From NCBI GenBank assembly GCA_943329505.2, contig CALQED020000036.1:1-8857 (forward strand): a DNA stretch of 8,857 bases, in the 5' to 3' direction. The stretch comes from Polynucleobacter meluiroseus. GTDB taxonomy: Bacteria > Pseudomonadota > Gammaproteobacteria > Burkholderiales > Burkholderiaceae. The notes below the pieces were generated by a model. The model did no database searches and was not told the DNA's origin. It saw only the letters and a list, made by a program, of their open reading frames with translations. Both the position numbers and the translations under genes were made by a program. Shown piece by piece: positions 1 through 8,570 of this stretch. The number at the start of each line of letters is the position of its first letter. Position 1 is the first letter of the stretch.

Positions 1-970
1 CAATTACTCTCGATTTTTTAGAGTCGCTTGCTTGGTCAGTATCAGTGATGGGTGTGCCCGCTAAATCGAAAGCGGCGGCCTCTGAAGCTATATCCCCAGG
101 GGCTGAAAGCTGCTTTTCAACATCACGTAACCAAGTCTTAAAAGCATAGCGCTCAAATAACTCGCGTAGCAATGCATTATCTTCAGGCTTAGCATGTAAA
201 TCATCAAGCCCTGGTAAATGCGGTGATAAATCGCAGTCCGTTTTAACGGTGATGAGTTGTCGTGCTTGCGGCAACCAATGCAATGTGGCACGCAGATTTT
301 CACCAACAACACCTTTGATTTGATCGGCATTTGCCATCAAGTTATCGAGATTACCAAATTCAGATAACCATTTATTAGCAGTCTTGGGTCCAGCCTTAGG
401 AACGCCTGGTACGTTATCTACCGTATCGCCAATGATAGATAAATAATCGACGATTAGTTCTGGGGGAACGCCAAACTTTTCAACTACGCCAAGGATATCT
501 AGTTTTTCATTTGTCATCGTGTTGATGAGCGTGACAGAAGGATTGACTAACTGCGCTAAATCTTTATCGCCAGTTGAAATAATCGTCTCCCATCCTGCTT
601 GAGTTGCTTGGCAAGCTAAGGTTCCAATAACGTCATCAGCCTCAACTCCAGTGACCATCAGTACTGGCCATCCTAAAGCTTTCACCATCGCATGAATAGG
701 CTCGATTTGTTTGACTAAATCCTCAGGCATGGGGGACCGATGCGCCTTGTACTCGGCATACATTTCATCTCGGAAAGTCTTCCCTTTGGCGTCAAAGACA
801 CAGGCAATATGGTCCGCCTTGAGTTCTGATCTAGCCCGGCGCATCATATTGACCATGCCGTATATCGCTCCGGTAGGCTCCCCAGCCCCATTTCTTAGGT
901 CTGGCATGGCATGAAAGGCGCGATAGAGGTAGCTTGAGCCGTCTACTAACAAGAGTCTATGTTTAGTCAT
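1..970 (-). CDS. polA: DNA polymerase I, N-terminal part (5'-3' exonuclease domain), cut by window edge
   Basis: PolA fills gaps and removes RNA primers during Okazaki fragment maturation and excision repair, in the cytoplasm. About 323 codons are visible, starting MTKHRLLLVDGSSYLYRAFH; the 3'-5' exonuclease-like and polymerase domains lie beyond base 1. The reading aligns almost without gaps to E. coli PolA as I remember it, offset by three residues. The metal-binding acidic residues of the 5' nuclease are all present: D10, D60, E110, D112, D113, D135, D137, D182 and D185. The helix-hairpin-helix-type DNA-binding stretch follows at about 182-201 (GDTVDNVPGVPKAGPKTA). After about residue 295 the sequence becomes Ala/Ser/Asp-rich, as expected for the linker to the next domain. 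The ATG at 970-968 is chosen because homology begins within six residues of it. No convincing Shine-Dalgarno precedes it. The gene diverges from the small secreted-protein gene. No frameshift is seen in the visible part. Confidence 0.97.
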   Translation of the reverse strand, partial: MTKHRLLLVDGSSYLYRAFHAMPDLRNGAGEPTGAIYGMVNMMRRARSELKADHIACVFDAKGKTFRDEMYAEYKAHRSPMPEDLVKQIEPIHAMVKALGWPVLMVTGVEADDVIGTLACQATQAGWETIISTGDKDLAQLVNPSVTLINTMTNEKLDILGVVEKFGVPPELIVDYLSIIGDTVDNVPGVPKAGPKTANKWLSEFGNLDNLMANADQIKGVVGENLRATLHWLPQARQLITVKTDCDLSPHLPGLDDLHAKPEDNALLRELFERYAFKTWLRDVEKQLSAPGDIASEAAAFDLAGTPITDTDQASDSKKSRVI

Positions 971-1052
971 ACCGCAATCGTACAATCTAGTTATGAATTT
1001 CCTACAGGTCTGGTTAAACAACCGCCCGAGAGTAGGCCGAAAAAGGTGAAAA
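971..1052. promoter_or_regulatory. Divergent intergenic region between polA and the thrB cluster
   Basis: This 82-bp spacer must carry the start signals for polA (leftward), and probably those of the rightward cluster unless they lie inside polA. On the plus strand TACAAT at 981-986 matches the -10 consensus at five of six bases, but no good -35 sits 16-18 bp upstream. On the minus strand TTTAAC, 17 bp, then CATAAC is a weak sigma70-like pair ending about 20 bp before the polA ATG. A small GGTT-AAAC-AACC inverted repeat spans 1012-1023. None of these is strong; the regulatory role is inferred from the gene arrangement. Confidence 0.35.
1044..1049 (+). promoter_or_regulatory. Ribosome binding site choosing between tandem ATG starts
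   Basis: AGGTGA is a good Shine-Dalgarno match. It lies 3 bases before the ATG at 1053 and 6 bases before the ATG at 1056. The usual spacing of 5-9 bases favours the second ATG, which shortens the protein by one methionine (136 residues). Confidence 0.55.
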
Positions 1053-1466
1053 ATGATGCATGCCCTACCAAACTTAATTAGCCATACCTTCAGCCAAAGC
1101 CTTGCTCTAATGAGCTTTTTGGTGGTTTTTAGCCTCTTTGGAGCGGGAGTGGCACAGGCTCAGAATACCAGCCAAGCTCTCAGCCAATCCGAACTCAATA
1201 GCATCAATAACCAACCGCTCTCTCCTATCGTCACCCCATCTGGTGCAATCAATAGCCCAGAAAATCGCAGACCGAGCTTTCAGCACAAAGAGGCGACAGG
1301 TACAGAAATCACCGAATACAAAGACGCTAATAGCCCAACTCAAGTGCAGGTGAAAACAAGATACACCACCTATGAGATGTCTCCACCAGACTCGGTGATG
1401 CCTGGCCCACCCTCTGGTGAAGGCAGTCTCTTGAGTGTGCCAAGCATTAGCATTCCGATTCAGTAA
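1053..1466 (+). CDS. Small exported protein, DUF2782-like, upstream of homoserine kinase
   Basis: This is a 137-residue protein of unknown function. It begins with a Sec-type signal peptide: a hydrophobic core at about residues 19-34 is followed by AQA, with predicted signal peptidase I cleavage after A36. No lipobox cysteine is present, so a soluble periplasmic protein is expected. The n-region is unusual in having histidines but no Lys or Arg. The mature part is rich in Ser, Pro, Asn and Gln. Only residues about 83-112 look folded (GTEITEYKD, then [13 protein letters not shown]), and this resembles the core of DUF2782 proteins encoded between polA and thrB in Pseudomonas. The family call rests on this short match plus gene order. 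Two tandem ATGs offer starts at 1053 and 1056. AGGTGA at 1044-1049 suits the second better, since it sits 3 bases from the first ATG and 6 from the second. It is probably first in the thrB transcription unit. Confidence 0.8.
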   Translation: MMHALPNLISHTFSQSLALMSFLVVFSLFGAGVAQAQNTSQALSQSELNSINNQPLSPIVTPSGAINSPENRRPSFQHKEATGTEITEYKDANSPTQVQVKTRYTTYEMSPPDSVMPGPPSGEGSLLSVPSISIPIQ

Positions 1467-1492
1467 AGATTCTCAAGAATCATTGCTGCTTT

Positions 1493-2470
1493 ATGGCTGT
1501 ATTTACCCCCATTGAACTGAGCGAGATTGCCCCGTGGATCTCGCAACACTTCAGCATAGGTGAAGCCACTGAAATTCGGGGGATTCATGGTGGCATTGAA
1601 AATTCTAATTTCTTTTTAGACACCGCCCGCAGTGGTAAAAAACAAGAATACGTTCTGACTATCTTTGAGAGATTATCTGCAGAGCAGCTTCCTTATTATC
1701 TGGAGTTGATGCGCCACTTGGCAAATAAGGGTGTCCCTGTTCCTAAGCCCATTGAGAACAATCAGGGTGAAATTCTATTTTCACTCAAGGGCAAGCCAGC
1801 AGCTATTGTGACCAAGCTACCCGGTTTATCAAGACTGCAACCGGAAGCAAACCATTGCGCCTTAGTTGGCGAGATGTTAGCCAAGATGCATTTAGCTGGA
1901 AAAGATTTCCCAAGGTCTCAAGAGAATCTTCGTAGCTTGGCTTGGTGGCAACAAACCATTCCGCTGGTACTCCCCCATTTAAATACATCGCAAAAAGAAC
2001 TGTTGACTCACGAGCTAGCAGCGCAAGAAGTATTTTTTTCTTCCAGTCACTACGACCTACTGCCACAGGGCGCCAGTCACTGCGATCTCTTTCGCGATAA
2101 CGTTCTATTTGACCCCAAGGCTGACAGCGATAACAGCAAAGATCAATTGGGCGGATTCTTTGATTTTTATTTTGCCGGAACAGATAAATGGTTATTTGAT
2201 CTGGCTGTGACGGTAAATGACTGGTGCCTTGCTGAAAATAAACAGGATTTAGATCCTGCGCGTTTTGATGCGCTGATGCAAGCCTACCAAGCTGTGCGCC
2301 CCCTCACAAAAGAAGAGCAGGCAAGCTGGTCACTCATGCTGCGCGCTGCTGCACTACGCTTTTGGGTCTCTCGTCTCTGGGATTTTTATTTACCTAGAGA
2401 TGCGCAAATGTTGACCCCGCATGATCCAACCCATTTTGAACATATTTTATTAAGTCGACGCACCCTATGA
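1493..2470 (+). CDS. thrB: Homoserine kinase, type II (APH-fold family)
   Basis: This enzyme phosphorylates L-homoserine with ATP to O-phospho-L-homoserine, the penultimate step of threonine synthesis, in the cytoplasm. The 325 residues match the length of the aminoglycoside-phosphotransferase-like ThrB found in many proteobacteria, which is unrelated to the GHMP-type ThrB of E. coli. Visible hallmarks are an N-lobe beginning [13 protein letters not shown], a glycine-rich nucleotide loop [12 protein letters not shown] (30-41), the Brenner-type catalytic loop [13 protein letters not shown] (194-206; putative base D198, N203) and the metal-binding segment GFFDFYFAG (221-229; D224). A cysteine, C197, sits where the family usually has Gly or Ala (H-G/A-D). 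The ATG at 1493 fits the family N-terminus. No clear Shine-Dalgarno precedes it, and the upstream stop is 26 bp away, so translation may depend on the preceding gene. The stop overlaps the next start (ATGA). Confidence 0.95.
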   Translation: MAVFTPIELSEIAPWISQHFSIGEATEIRGIHGGIENSNFFLDTARSGKKQEYVLTIFERLSAEQLPYYLELMRHLANKGVPVPKPIENNQGEILFSLKGKPAAIVTKLPGLSRLQPEANHCALVGEMLAKMHLAGKDFPRSQENLRSLAWWQQTIPLVLPHLNTSQKELLTHELAAQEVFFSSSHYDLLPQGASHCDLFRDNVLFDPKADSDNSKDQLGGFFDFYFAGTDKWLFDLAVTVNDWCLAENKQDLDPARFDALMQAYQAVRPLTKEEQASWSLMLRAAALRFWVSRLWDFYLPRDAQMLTPHDPTHFEHILLSRRTL

Positions 2471-3240
2471 AACTCAATGCAGTCACCCCCAAAGAAGGCT
2501 ATACCTGGATTAGACAAGGTATTTGGCTATTCAAACAAAATCCATTGGGCTTTCTGATGCTCGTATTTATTTACGTCTTTACTGCTCAGCTAGCAGTCAT
2601 CATTCCAGTGATTGGCGTATTTGCAGTTTTGCTCTTAACGCCGACTTTATCAGTTGGTTTTATGACAGCTTGTCGTCAAGCGATTCAAAAGGAACGTATC
2701 GGACCGATGGTGTATTTAATTGCACTGCAGTCAGGTGTACTGATTCGTAAACGAATGTTGCAGTTAGGATTGATTTACGCAACCCTAATCGTACTTATGA
2801 GCTTTATTTTGAGTCTACTAGTTGATTTTGAAATGCTACTACCCCTCATGACTGGCGATAAGGCCATGACACCGGAAGCGCTTCGTCAGATCTATCTCAT
2901 CCTTTTCTTTGGCGGCATTTTATATATCCCAATCGCCATGGTGATGTGGTTCTCGCCAATCTTGGTGGCGTGGGCAGATATGTCAGTAGCTCAAGCGCTA
3001 TTTTCGAGTTGCCTTGCCTTTTGGACCAATAAAGCAGCATTCTTTTTTTATATATCTATCTGGGGTGCAATTCTGATTGCCATGCCTTTGACGATTGGCA
3101 TGGTATTTGATGCGCTAGATTTTGGTCAAGCCGCCTCGTTCATCATTGCGCCTATCTCAATAGCAGGTCTCACCGTCATGCATTGTTCTTTCTATGCTAC
3201 CTGGAAAGCGTGCTTCGGTGAGGAAGAAATAGTTCTGTAA
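2467..3240 (+). CDS. BPSS1780-family integral membrane protein
   Basis: This is a 257-residue inner-membrane protein of unknown function. It opens with a conserved amphipathic stretch, [19 protein letters not shown] (11-29), followed by about six hydrophobic segments near residues 29-47, 50-66, 99-119, 143-168, 190-213 and 222-243. The N-terminal G-W-I/L-x-x-G-x-x-L-F-x-x-x-P-L-x-F pattern and the following [13 protein letters not shown] segment are what I recall of the BPSS1780 family, which is common in Burkholderiales. No catalytic motif or transporter signature is visible, so I give no function. Its start overlaps the thrB stop by four bases (ATGA), which implies translational coupling and coordinated expression with threonine synthesis. 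A role in handling an amino acid is conceivable but not shown. The gene ends 31 bp before the convergent uvrD stop. Confidence 0.85.
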   Translation: MKLNAVTPKEGYTWIRQGIWLFKQNPLGFLMLVFIYVFTAQLAVIIPVIGVFAVLLLTPTLSVGFMTACRQAIQKERIGPMVYLIALQSGVLIRKRMLQLGLIYATLIVLMSFILSLLVDFEMLLPLMTGDKAMTPEALRQIYLILFFGGILYIPIAMVMWFSPILVAWADMSVAQALFSSCLAFWTNKAAFFFYISIWGAILIAMPLTIGMVFDALDFGQAASFIIAPISIAGLTVMHCSFYATWKACFGEEEIVL

Positions 3241-3271
3241 TTCTTGATTGCAGCTAAAACTAATCTAGAAT
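3241..3271. other. Convergent 3' junction without a clear intrinsic terminator
   Basis: Only 31 bp separate the stop of the membrane-protein gene from the stop of uvrD. I find no GC-rich stem followed by a T-run in either direction. Weak symmetry is present: TTGATT (3244-3249) pairs with AATCAA (3274-3279) across 24 bases. ATTGCA (3279-3284) pairs with TGCAAT (3293-3298) inside the uvrD tail. TTGCAGC also occurs twice (3248-3254 and 3280-3286). Transcripts from both sides may therefore overlap or be ended by Rho. Confidence 0.4.
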
Positions 3272-5635
3272 TTAATCAATTGCAGCAAGCTTTGCAATAC
3301 TGAGTTGGAGCCACTTCACACCATGGCGCTTAAAGTTCACTTGGGCACGAGCATCAGCATCGACGCCCTCTAAGCCCGTCACCCGGCCTTCACCAAATTT
3401 AGTATGAAATACGTTTTGACCAATCGTAAATGGGTAGTCACCCCGTGGCGGTGATGCCAAGCGTTTCACTTCCATTGAGGCTGAGCCTACTCGTTTTGCG
3501 GGCCTTGGACGATCACTACCCGAGTCAAAGAAATCATTGGACTCATACTCGCGTTGACGGGTGTAACCATCTTGCCAGGTAGCGCCTGACCGAGAGCTAC
3601 CGCCCCACCGCGCATCTTTTGCTTTGGGTGTTAACCATTTGAGTGAATCGGATGGTAACTCCTCTAAAAAACGTGAAGGCATGTTGTAGCGCACTTGGCC
3701 ATGTAACATCCGCGATTGGGTGTGGGATAAATACAAACGCTCTTTTGCACGAGTAATTGCTACATACATCAAACGACGCTCTTCCTCAAGGCCATTCTGC
3801 TCATTGATGCTGTTTTCATGAGGGAATAATCCTTCCTCAAGACCGGTAATAAAGACAGAAGTGAACTCCAAGCCTTTGGCAGAATGCACTGTCATCAGCT
3901 GCACTGCATCTTGCCCCGCTTGAGCCTGGTTATCGCCCGCTTCTAATGACGCATGGGACAAGAAGGCTGCTAATGGCGAAATATCCACAACGCCAGGAGC
4001 ATTCTCACCAGGCAACATCGCAGCAGCCGCATCTTGACCGTAACCCTCTTCCGCAATAAATGCAGTGGCAGCATTAATTAATTCTTGTAAGTTTTCTACA
4101 CGATCTTGACCTTCACGCTCGGACAAATAATGCTGAATCAAACCACTATGCTGAATTACAAATTCCACAGTTTCAGGAAGAGTGTTGTGACGCGTTGCTT
4201 CACGCATATGATCCACCAAACGAATGAAGCCACCTAATGCAGCCCCAGCCTTCCCCTCAAGAGATGAAGCTGCTAAATACAAAGAAGATTGCTGTGCTCT
4301 AGCGGCATCTTGCAAAGCTTCAATCGATCTTGCACCAATACCCCTAGTTGGAAAGTTCACCACCCGAGAGAATGAAGTGTCATCGTTTGGATTCTCTAGC
4401 AAGCGGAGATATGCGAGAGCATGTTTGATTTCAGCGCGCTCGAAGAAGCGCAAACCACCATACACACGATACGGAATGGCTGCCGAGAATAGAGCATGTT
4501 CAATAATGCGTGACTGGGCATTACTTCTGTAGAGTAAGGCAACTTCCGTTCGCTTGATTCCGCTATTGACTAACGCTTTGATCTCATCAACCAACCAAGC
4601 TGCCTCGGCATGATCGCTTGGTGCCTCATAAATACGGACTGGCTCGCCATGTCCTGCATCGGTGCGCAAGTTTTTACCAAGACGCTCAGAGTTATTTGCA
4701 ATAAGGTGATTGGCTGTATCTAGAATATGGCCATGGGAACGATAGTTCTGCTCTAACTTCACCATCATAGGATGAAATTGTTTTTCATAGAGACGCATGT
4801 TCTCAACATCAGCTCCGCGGAAGGCATAAATACTTTGATCATCATCGCCTACTGCGAACACTGAGCTACTGCCCATACCGCTCACATTGACTCGGCTAGC
4901 ATCATGACCAGAGAGTAATTTAAGCCAAGCGTATTGCAAGGCATTGGTATCTTGAAACTCATCAATCAAGATATGACGAAAACGTTCCTGATAATGTGTC
5001 CGGATAGGTTCACTGTGTTTGAGTAACTCATAACTCCGCAATAACAACTCAGCAAAGTCTACGACCCCTTCACGCTGACACTGCTCATCATAGGCGGCAT
5101 ACAGTTGTGCCATCTTGGCTTGGAAGTCATCTCCCGCAGACAAATCCTTCGCACGTTGACCACGCTCTTTGGCATGGGCAATGAAGTACTGCAATTGTTT
5201 GGGGGGGTATTTTTCATCATCGACCTTTAAGCCCTTTAAGAGCCGCTTAATGGCAGATAGTTGATCTTGGGTATCTAAAATTTGGAAGGTAGATGGTAAA
5301 CCTGCCTCTTTATGGTGAGCGCGCAATAAACGATTACAAAGGCCATGGAAGGTGCCAATCCACATCCCCCGAGTATTGATGGGCAACATGGCACTCAGGC
5401 GCACCATCATCTCTTTGGCAGCCTTATTCGTAAAGGTAACCGCAAGGACCCCAATTGGCGATACCTGGCCCGTTTGGATCAACCAGGCTATCCGGGTAGT
5501 CAGAACACGTGTCTTGCCACTACCAGCCCCAGCCAAAATTAAAGCTGATTGGGCTTGATCATTTGAATTCACAGGCGGAAGGGTCACTGCCTCGCGCTGT
5601 TCTGGATTGAGGTTCGCGAGTAGGTCTGAGTACAT
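3272..5635 (-). CDS. uvrD: UvrD/PcrA-type superfamily 1 DNA helicase
   Basis: This is an ATP-driven 3'-5' DNA helicase. In the UvrABC pathway it releases the incised oligonucleotide and UvrC, and UvrD proteins also act in mismatch repair and dismantle RecA filaments. The SF1A motifs occur in order over 787 residues: Walker A AGAGSGKT (35-42), Ia [12 protein letters not shown] (65-76), II DEFQDT (225-230), [16 protein letters not shown] (263-275), IV LLYRSN (368-373), [15 protein letters not shown] (578-591) and [17 protein letters not shown] (618-632). After a polar linker (about 675-732), residues 733-787 form the Tudor-like tail ([17 protein letters not shown]...GVKWL) seen in E. coli UvrD and PcrA. 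This tail argues for UvrD rather than Rep. The protein is somewhat longer than E. coli UvrD (720), partly through an insertion of about 11 residues before motif III and a longer linker. No Shine-Dalgarno precedes the ATG at 5635, and TATAAT lies seven bases upstream. The gene diverges from valS. Confidence 0.96.
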   Translation of the reverse strand: MYSDLLANLNPEQREAVTLPPVNSNDQAQSALILAGAGSGKTRVLTTRIAWLIQTGQVSPIGVLAVTFTNKAAKEMMVRLSAMLPINTRGMWIGTFHGLCNRLLRAHHKEAGLPSTFQILDTQDQLSAIKRLLKGLKVDDEKYPPKQLQYFIAHAKERGQRAKDLSAGDDFQAKMAQLYAAYDEQCQREGVVDFAELLLRSYELLKHSEPIRTHYQERFRHILIDEFQDTNALQYAWLKLLSGHDASRVNVSGMGSSSVFAVGDDDQSIYAFRGADVENMRLYEKQFHPMMVKLEQNYRSHGHILDTANHLIANNSERLGKNLRTDAGHGEPVRIYEAPSDHAEAAWLVDEIKALVNSGIKRTEVALLYRSNAQSRIIEHALFSAAIPYRVYGGLRFFERAEIKHALAYLRLLENPNDDTSFSRVVNFPTRGIGARSIEALQDAARAQQSSLYLAASSLEGKAGAALGGFIRLVDHMREATRHNTLPETVEFVIQHSGLIQHYLSEREGQDRVENLQELINAATAFIAEEGYGQDAAAAMLPGENAPGVVDISPLAAFLSHASLEAGDNQAQAGQDAVQLMTVHSAKGLEFTSVFITGLEEGLFPHENSINEQNGLEEERRLMYVAITRAKERLYLSHTQSRMLHGQVRYNMPSRFLEELPSDSLKWLTPKAKDARWGGSSRSGATWQDGYTRQREYESNDFFDSGSDRPRPAKRVGSASMEVKRLASPPRGDYPFTIGQNVFHTKFGEGRVTGLEGVDADARAQVNFKRHGVKWLQLSIAKLAAID

Positions 5636-5641
5636 CAGCCC

Positions 5642-5651
5642 AATTATAATT
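5642..5651. promoter_or_regulatory. Palindromic bidirectional -10 element between uvrD and valS
   Basis: AATTATAATT is a perfect 10-bp palindrome that contains consensus TATAAT on both strands: 5645-5650 on plus and 5648-5643 on minus. The leftward copy ends seven bases before the uvrD ATG, and the rightward copy ends nine bases before the valS ATG at 5660. At standard spacing the start points would fall on or just before the start codons. No convincing -35 hexamer is found 16-18 bp upstream on either side, and no TG extended -10 is present. Promoter activity is inferred from sequence alone. Confidence 0.55.
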
Positions 5652-5659
5652 TGCCTCTT

Positions 5660-8551
5660 ATGCCAAATGCCTCAAATACCCCTAATTCACCAGCAGTTGG
5701 TTCGGTTGACGAACTCGCTAAATCCTATGAACCCGCCCCGATTGAAGCCTACTGGGGGCCAGAGTGGGAACGCAGAGGGATTGCCGACGCCAGCATGGAT
5801 GAAGGGAAAGACGATTTTTCAATTCAGCTCCCGCCACCCAATGTCACCGGGACCCTACATATGGGTCATGCATTTAATCAAACCATCATGGACGGCTTGG
5901 TGCGTCATGCCCGCATGTCTGGCAAAAATACTTTGTGGGTGCCTGGAACTGACCACGCTGGCATTGCCACACAAATTGTTGTTGAGCGTCAACTTGATGC
6001 CCAAAAAATTTCCCGCCATGACTTAGGTCGTGAAAAGTTCCTGGAAAAGGTATGGGAGTGGAAAGAAACCTCTGGTAATACCATCACTCGTCAGATTCGT
6101 CGCTTGGGTGCTTCGATTGATTGGGGCAAAGAATATTTCACGATGGACAGCAAGATGTCCAAAGCAGTAGTGGAGGTATTCGTACGCCTGCATGAACAAG
6201 GGCTGATTTATCGCGGCAAACGTTTAGTCAATTGGGATCCTGTTTTAGGCACTGCGGTTTCTGATTTAGAAGTGGTGAGCGAAGAAGAAGATGGTTCGAT
6301 GTGGCATATCCGCTATCCCCTAAGCGATGGCTCAGGTCACTTGACCGTTGCCACCACTCGCCCAGAGACCTTGCTGGGTGACGTTGCGGTGATGGTGAAC
6401 CCAGAAGATGAACGCTACAAACATCTGATTGGTCAATCAGTCAATTTGCCTTTGTGCAATCGCCAAATTCCGATCATTGCAGATGACTATGTAGATTTGA
6501 ACTTTGGTACGGGTGTAGTGAAGGTGACTCCTGCGCATGACTTTAATGACTATGCCGTTGGACAACGACATCAATTGCCCTTGATTAATATCCTGACTTT
6601 GGATGCCAAGATTAATGACAACGCTCCTACTATCTATCAGGGGATGGAGCGCTTTGCCGCTCGCAAACAAATCGTTACTGATTTGGATGCAGCAGGTTTA
6701 TTAGAAAAAGTTCAACCGCATAAATTGATGGTGCCACGTGGTGATCGCACCCAAACAATTATTGAACCAATGCTGACTGATCAGTGGTTTGTGGCGATGT
6801 CTAAGCCTAGTCCAGATAATCAATATCAACCGGGTTCATCGATTGCAGGCGCTGCCCTAGATGCTGTAACTAAGGGTGATATCAAGCTCGTGCCAGAAAA
6901 CTGGATTAACACTTACACCCAATGGTTAGCGAATATTCAAGACTGGTGTATTTCTCGCCAGCTTTGGTGGGGCCATCAAATCCCCGCTTGGTATGGCGAT
7001 GACGGGCAGATCTTTGTTGCGCGCTCAGAAGAAGAGGCTAAGGCCAAAGCTGCTGGTGCGGGCTATACAGGCACTCTCAGTCGTGATCCAGATGTTCTGG
7101 ATACCTGGTTTAGTTCAGCCCTAGTGCCCTTTAGCTCATTGGGCTGGCCAGAAAAAACTCCCGCTTTAAATCACTTCTTACCATCATCCGTTTTGGTAAC
7201 GGGTTTTGACATCATCTTCTTCTGGGTAGCTCGAATGGTGATGATGACTTGCCACTTCACTGGCAAAGTGCCGTTTCATACCGTCTATGTTCACGGCTTA
7301 GTTCGTGATGCAGAAGGTCAAAAAATGAGCAAGTCCAAAGGCAACACTTTGGATCCAATCGATTTGATCGATGGTATTAAGATTGAAGAATTGGTCGGTA
7401 AGCGCACCACTGGCCTGATGAATCCTAAGCAAGCCGAGAGCATCGGCAAGAAAACCAAAAAAGAATTTCCAGATGGCATTCCGGCATTTGGCACCGATGC
7501 ATTACGCTTCACCTTTGCCTCCCTTGCTTCACTTGGTCGCAATATTAACTTTGATCAGAAACGCTGCGAAGGTTATCGCAATTTCTGTAATAAGCTTTGG
7601 AATGCCACTCGCTTTGTCCTGATGAACTGCCCTGGTAGCGATGAAGACAATGGCTTTGCGCCTTGCGACAACCAGTGTGGTCCAGAAGGCTATTTAGATT
7701 TCTCACCCGCAGACCGCTGGATTGTGTCCCAACTCCAGAGGACCGAAGCTGAGGTAGCAAAAGGCTTCCAGAACTATCGCTTTGACAATATTGCTAGCAG
7801 CATCTATCAATTTGTCTGGGATGAGTATTGCGATTGGTATTTAGAACTTGCTAAGGTGCAACTGCAAACTGGCACCCCTGCGCAACAACGTGCCACTCGT
7901 CGTACTTTATTGCGCGTTCTCGAAACCATCTTACGCATGGCGCACCCACTGATTCCATTTATCACTGAAACACTTTGGCAGACAGTTGCACCCCTATCCG
8001 GTAAAGAGTTGGCTAAACAAGAAAAGCAAACTATTGCATTGCAACCCTACCCTGTTGCTCAGCCCGAGAAAATTGATGAGCAAAGTGAGGCGTGGGTTGC
8101 CCAAATTAAATCAATTGTGGATGCCTGTAGAAATCTACGGGGTGAAATGCAAGTCCCCCCTGGACAGAAAGTGCCACTTTGGATTAGCGGCCCTGACGCG
8201 TTTCTAAAGGAAGCCACTTCATACCTCACTGCTTTAGCGAAACTATCTGAAGTCAAAATCTATAGCGATGAGTCTGCCCTCGAGAAAGATGCTCCCGGAG
8301 CCCCGATGGCTTTAGTCGGCAGTATGAAACTACTATTAAAAATTGAGGTAGATGTCGTTGCTGAGAAGGCACGATTAAGCAAAGAAATTGAGCGCATTAA
8401 TAATGAAATAATCAAAGCACGCATTAAACTCGATAATGAAAGCTTTGTAGCTCGAGCTCCGCAAGAAGTTGTGGCCCAAGAAAAGCAACGTCTTTTAGAG
8501 TTTGAGCTCAATCATGAGAAGCTTGTTGCACAATTAGAACGATTGAAATAA
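5660..8551 (+). CDS. valS: Valyl-tRNA synthetase
   Basis: This class Ia synthetase attaches valine to tRNA-Val and edits mischarged threonine; it is cytoplasmic and essential. The 963 residues are close to E. coli ValS (951) and align with it along their length. Landmarks numbered from the ATG at 5660 are the HIGH-type HMGH at 67-70 after PPPNVTGTL, the CP1 editing domain around 195-345 with [11 protein letters not shown] (from 231) and AHDFNDY (292-298), [11 protein letters not shown] (from 429), DTWFSSAL (from 481) and KMSKS (555-559). The anticodon-binding helical domain follows at about 680-820 (ADRWI, then CDWYLEL). The tail at about 897-963 is a charged coiled coil typical of ValS, ending in [11 protein letters not shown] and an amphipathic helix. 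An in-frame TTG at 5651 would add three residues, but the ATG is preferred. No Shine-Dalgarno precedes either; the six bases before the ATG are pyrimidines. galU follows after 19 bp. Confidence 0.97.
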   Translation: MPNASNTPNSPAVGSVDELAKSYEPAPIEAYWGPEWERRGIADASMDEGKDDFSIQLPPPNVTGTLHMGHAFNQTIMDGLVRHARMSGKNTLWVPGTDHAGIATQIVVERQLDAQKISRHDLGREKFLEKVWEWKETSGNTITRQIRRLGASIDWGKEYFTMDSKMSKAVVEVFVRLHEQGLIYRGKRLVNWDPVLGTAVSDLEVVSEEEDGSMWHIRYPLSDGSGHLTVATTRPETLLGDVAVMVNPEDERYKHLIGQSVNLPLCNRQIPIIADDYVDLNFGTGVVKVTPAHDFNDYAVGQRHQLPLINILTLDAKINDNAPTIYQGMERFAARKQIVTDLDAAGLLEKVQPHKLMVPRGDRTQTIIEPMLTDQWFVAMSKPSPDNQYQPGSSIAGAALDAVTKGDIKLVPENWINTYTQWLANIQDWCISRQLWWGHQIPAWYGDDGQIFVARSEEEAKAKAAGAGYTGTLSRDPDVLDTWFSSALVPFSSLGWPEKTPALNHFLPSSVLVTGFDIIFFWVARMVMMTCHFTGKVPFHTVYVHGLVRDAEGQKMSKSKGNTLDPIDLIDGIKIEELVGKRTTGLMNPKQAESIGKKTKKEFPDGIPAFGTDALRFTFASLASLGRNINFDQKRCEGYRNFCNKLWNATRFVLMNCPGSDEDNGFAPCDNQCGPEGYLDFSPADRWIVSQLQRTEAEVAKGFQNYRFDNIASSIYQFVWDEYCDWYLELAKVQLQTGTPAQQRATRRTLLRVLETILRMAHPLIPFITETLWQTVAPLSGKELAKQEKQTIALQPYPVAQPEKIDEQSEAWVAQIKSIVDACRNLRGEMQVPPGQKVPLWISGPDAFLKEATSYLTALAKLSEVKIYSDESALEKDAPGAPMALVGSMKLLLKIEVDVVAEKARLSKEIERINNEIIKARIKLDNESFVARAPQEVVAQEKQRLLEFELNHEKLVAQLERLK

Positions 8552-8570
8552 CCAGAGAGTTAAATTCGAA

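Noticed and set aside
711..914. Open frame of 67 codons on the plus strand inside polA
   Set aside because: It is antisense to the conserved PolA exonuclease domain, has no ribosome binding site and resembles nothing I know.
1107..1343. Minus-strand open frame of 78 codons across the small exported-protein gene
   Set aside because: The plus-strand reading has a good Shine-Dalgarno, a clear signal peptide and conserved context, so the opposite frame is a shadow.
1468..1481. Palindrome GATTCTCAAGAATC right after the stop of the small exported-protein gene, considered as a terminator
   Set aside because: The usable stem is only five AT-rich pairs with a four-base loop and no T-run follows. It lies in a 26-bp gap inside a likely operon.
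2030..2045. T-rich run in thrB considered as a slippage or terminator site
   Set aside because: The frame is intact through it, no stem precedes it, and it simply encodes Phe and Ser codons.
5651..5659. TTG at 5651 as the valS start
   Set aside because: It adds only three residues, overlaps the promoter-like palindrome, and an ATG follows at 5660 in the same frame.
5607..6026. Plus-strand open frame of 139 codons across the uvrD-valS junction
   Set aside because: It overlaps conserved ValS sequence, including the HIGH motif, in another frame and has no recognisable product.
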